A stretch of 64,000 nt of DNA from Niallia nealsonii (GTDB lineage: Bacteria; Bacillota; Bacilli; Bacillales; Cytobacillaceae): positions 62,001 to 126,000 of the forward strand of contig NZ_PISE01000011.1 of the NCBI RefSeq assembly GCF_002835805.1. The letters are read 5' to 3'. Shown one piece after another: positions 63,217-64,000 of the stretch; the stretch's first letter is position 1; each line of letters starts with the position of its first letter. The notes beneath the pieces were generated by a model, which did no database searches, had not been told where the DNA came from, and saw nothing but the letters and a program-made list of their open reading frames with translations. The position numbers and the translations under genes were made by a program.

Positions 63217-63576
63217 ACACAGATTCGACATTTTGATTTGTCCAATATCCTTAAGAGCATGTCCTCTGTTTGCATTAGATTTGTTCATGAAGTATGGATA
63301 GCCTGATTCCAGCTGGATTTGGGCAATTTTTGTGATCATTTCACGTGCTGACATGGCGACACGCTTTTTCACATTTGGGTTAGCCACAAGCTCTTCATAC
63401 ATGTCATCCATTCTCATGTCATCCAAATGAACACCATATTCCTTAAAGACGCTGAAAGGAGCGAATACATATAGCTCTCTATTTTCTTTCGCCAATTGAA
63501 AAAATTTATTTTCCACAATTAATCCAATAGAAAGTGTTTGGATGCGTGACTTCTCGTCCGCATTTATTTTTTTTGT
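63217..63576 (-). CDS. nrdE: NrdE, internal exon
   Basis: Exactly 120 codons of NrdE, from TKKINADEKSRIQTLSIGL to GQIKMSNLC. The exon begins after an intron-terminal G (63577) and ends at T (63217). It covers the region before the active-site SNLC.E motif of the alpha subunit, with FAPFSVFKEYGVHLDD and LESGYPYFMNKSNAN. The frame continues falsely into the flanking introns on both sides (an apparent start at 63600 and stop at 63214), which are not real gene ends. Confidence 0.93.
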
Positions 63577-64000
63577 CACTTTACCCAAGGCTTTCGCCAA
63601 GGAGTGGACTATATCATCTACTATAATAGTAGCCTTGCACTTGGACGGGCGCTAATCTCCCGCCTACTCTACTTGCTTCCGTCTTATGACGTGCGTTCGA
63701 TAGTCTCTACACCTTCTTGCCAGAATTGATAATTTGGAAATCTGTCGGATAATACTCGATACTTTATTGTATTACCTGGTACACCGAATGCTTTACCAGC
63801 AGCTGCAAAAGAATCATACTGAATGCCCTCAACAACAATCGGTTTCTTTTGCTTTTCTCTGCCTTGATTGACTTGACCCTTTTGAGCTTCACTAATCTTC
63901 TTCTTAGTTTCTTCTTTGTGGGTCTTTCCCTTACGAGCTTTAGACATCTTCTCTTTCGTTTCTTCACTGTGCTTTCTACCATCGAATCTCTTAGTAATTG
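63577..64000 (-). other. Group I intron in nrdE (first in the window, 3' part)
   Basis: The intron runs off the window. Its 3' core shows AGAGACTATCGAACGC (P7 region, about 63700) and GATATAGTCCACTCC (S element, about 63615), and it ends with G before ACA of the internal exon. It shares GTAGAGTAGG and neighbouring core sequence with the second intron, so the two are related. It also carries an endonuclease gene. Confidence 0.85.
63684..64000 (-). CDS. Homing endonuclease in nrdE intron, C-terminal part
   Basis: About 105 residues are visible; the nuclease domain lies beyond the window. NUMOD3 repeats (GRKHSEETKEKMSKARKGK, THKEETKKKISEAQKG) are followed by a NUMOD1-type unit (GIQYDSFAAAGKAFGVPGNT, then RFPNYQFW). 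The last codons (VETIERTS) are encoded by the P7 region of the ribozyme itself, so coding and RNA-structure functions overlap. By its domains it is of the GIY-YIG type like the endonuclease in the next intron. Confidence 0.85.
   Translation of the reverse strand, partial: ITKRFDGRKHSEETKEKMSKARKGKTHKEETKKKISEAQKGQVNQGREKQKKPIVVEGIQYDSFAAAGKAFGVPGNTIKYRVLSDRFPNYQFWQEGVETIERTS

Noticed and set aside
63214-63600. Independent 128-residue gene
   Set aside because: Its apparent start and stop lie within flanking introns; the real content is a 120-codon internal exon of nrdE.
1-64000. CRISPR array, prophage or complete insertion sequence
   Set aside because: No regularly spaced repeats with unique spacers, no phage structural genes and no transposase genes were seen; the only mobile elements supported are the nrdE introns.

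Overview
The window reads as chromosomal DNA of a low-GC, spore-forming member of the Bacillaceae (a Bacillus/Niallia-like organism). Evidence: AT-rich intergenic DNA, strong AGGAGG-type ribosome sites, CotB/CotG/CotH spore-coat genes, a BmrA-type exporter, a GlpP antiterminator, a YjgB-like (DUF4309) secreted protein and class Ib ribonucleotide reductase. The species cannot be named from the sequence alone. No rRNA, tRNA, CRISPR array or intact insertion sequence was seen.

Layout. 1-5.4 kb: the 5' part of a BglG/PRD-type regulator, a PfpI-family protein, a metallo-beta-lactamase-fold hydrolase, a small SET-domain protein, a wrecked BCCT transporter gene, truA and a conserved unknown. 5.7-10.7 kb: a non-PTS sucrose operon (fructokinase, GH32 sucrase, LacY-family permease) with its LacI repressor; the promoter, operators and terminators are readable. 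10.8-15.5 kb: aldo/keto reductase, MarR repressor plus azoreductase with twin operators, sodA, a SufR-like regulator and a pirin pseudogene. 15.7-21.5 kb: a spore-coat island with a CotG-like 12-residue repeat protein, a decayed cotH and three CotB-like genes. 21.7-26.5 kb: ArsB-like permease, diguanylate cyclase, DinB protein, YjgB-like protein.

26.6-33.2 kb: a sugar module. A DeoR regulator, a phosphofructokinase-family protein with unusual active-site residues, a binding protein, two permeases and a translationally coupled small protein form one operon; a class II aldolase gene diverges from it. The importer has no ATPase of its own. 33.3-41.5 kb: erythromycin-esterase-family protein, SleB-type hydrolase, BmrA exporter followed by a two-component system, an APC permease with a divergent LysR regulator, and a compact structured element of unknown identity. 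41.6-47.6 kb: a glycerol-3-phosphate/glycerophosphodiester operon (glpP, ugpC, ugpA, ugpE, ugpB, ugpQ) whose leader contains a terminator hairpin, as expected for GlpP antitermination. 47.9-49.9 kb: a divergent RpiA-like protein and a Gfo/Idh/MocA oxidoreductase. 50-57.7 kb: a chemoreceptor, an exported double nitrilase controlled by a GEMM-I cyclic-di-GMP riboswitch, an MHYT-PAS-GGDEF-EAL protein and a lipoprotein. 58-60 kb: an NMO-family flavoprotein amid gene fragments (MarR, STAS/RsbR, aldo/keto reductase). 60-64 kb: nrdF and nrdE; nrdE is interrupted by at least two group I introns, each carrying a GIY-YIG homing endonuclease gene.

The strongest points for follow-up are the riboswitch-controlled double nitrilase with a catalytically dead second domain, the twice-interrupted nrdE, the coat cluster with a dead cotH beside its likely substrates, the pseudoknot-like element at 41.5 kb, and the atypical phosphofructokinase in an ATPase-less sugar importer operon.
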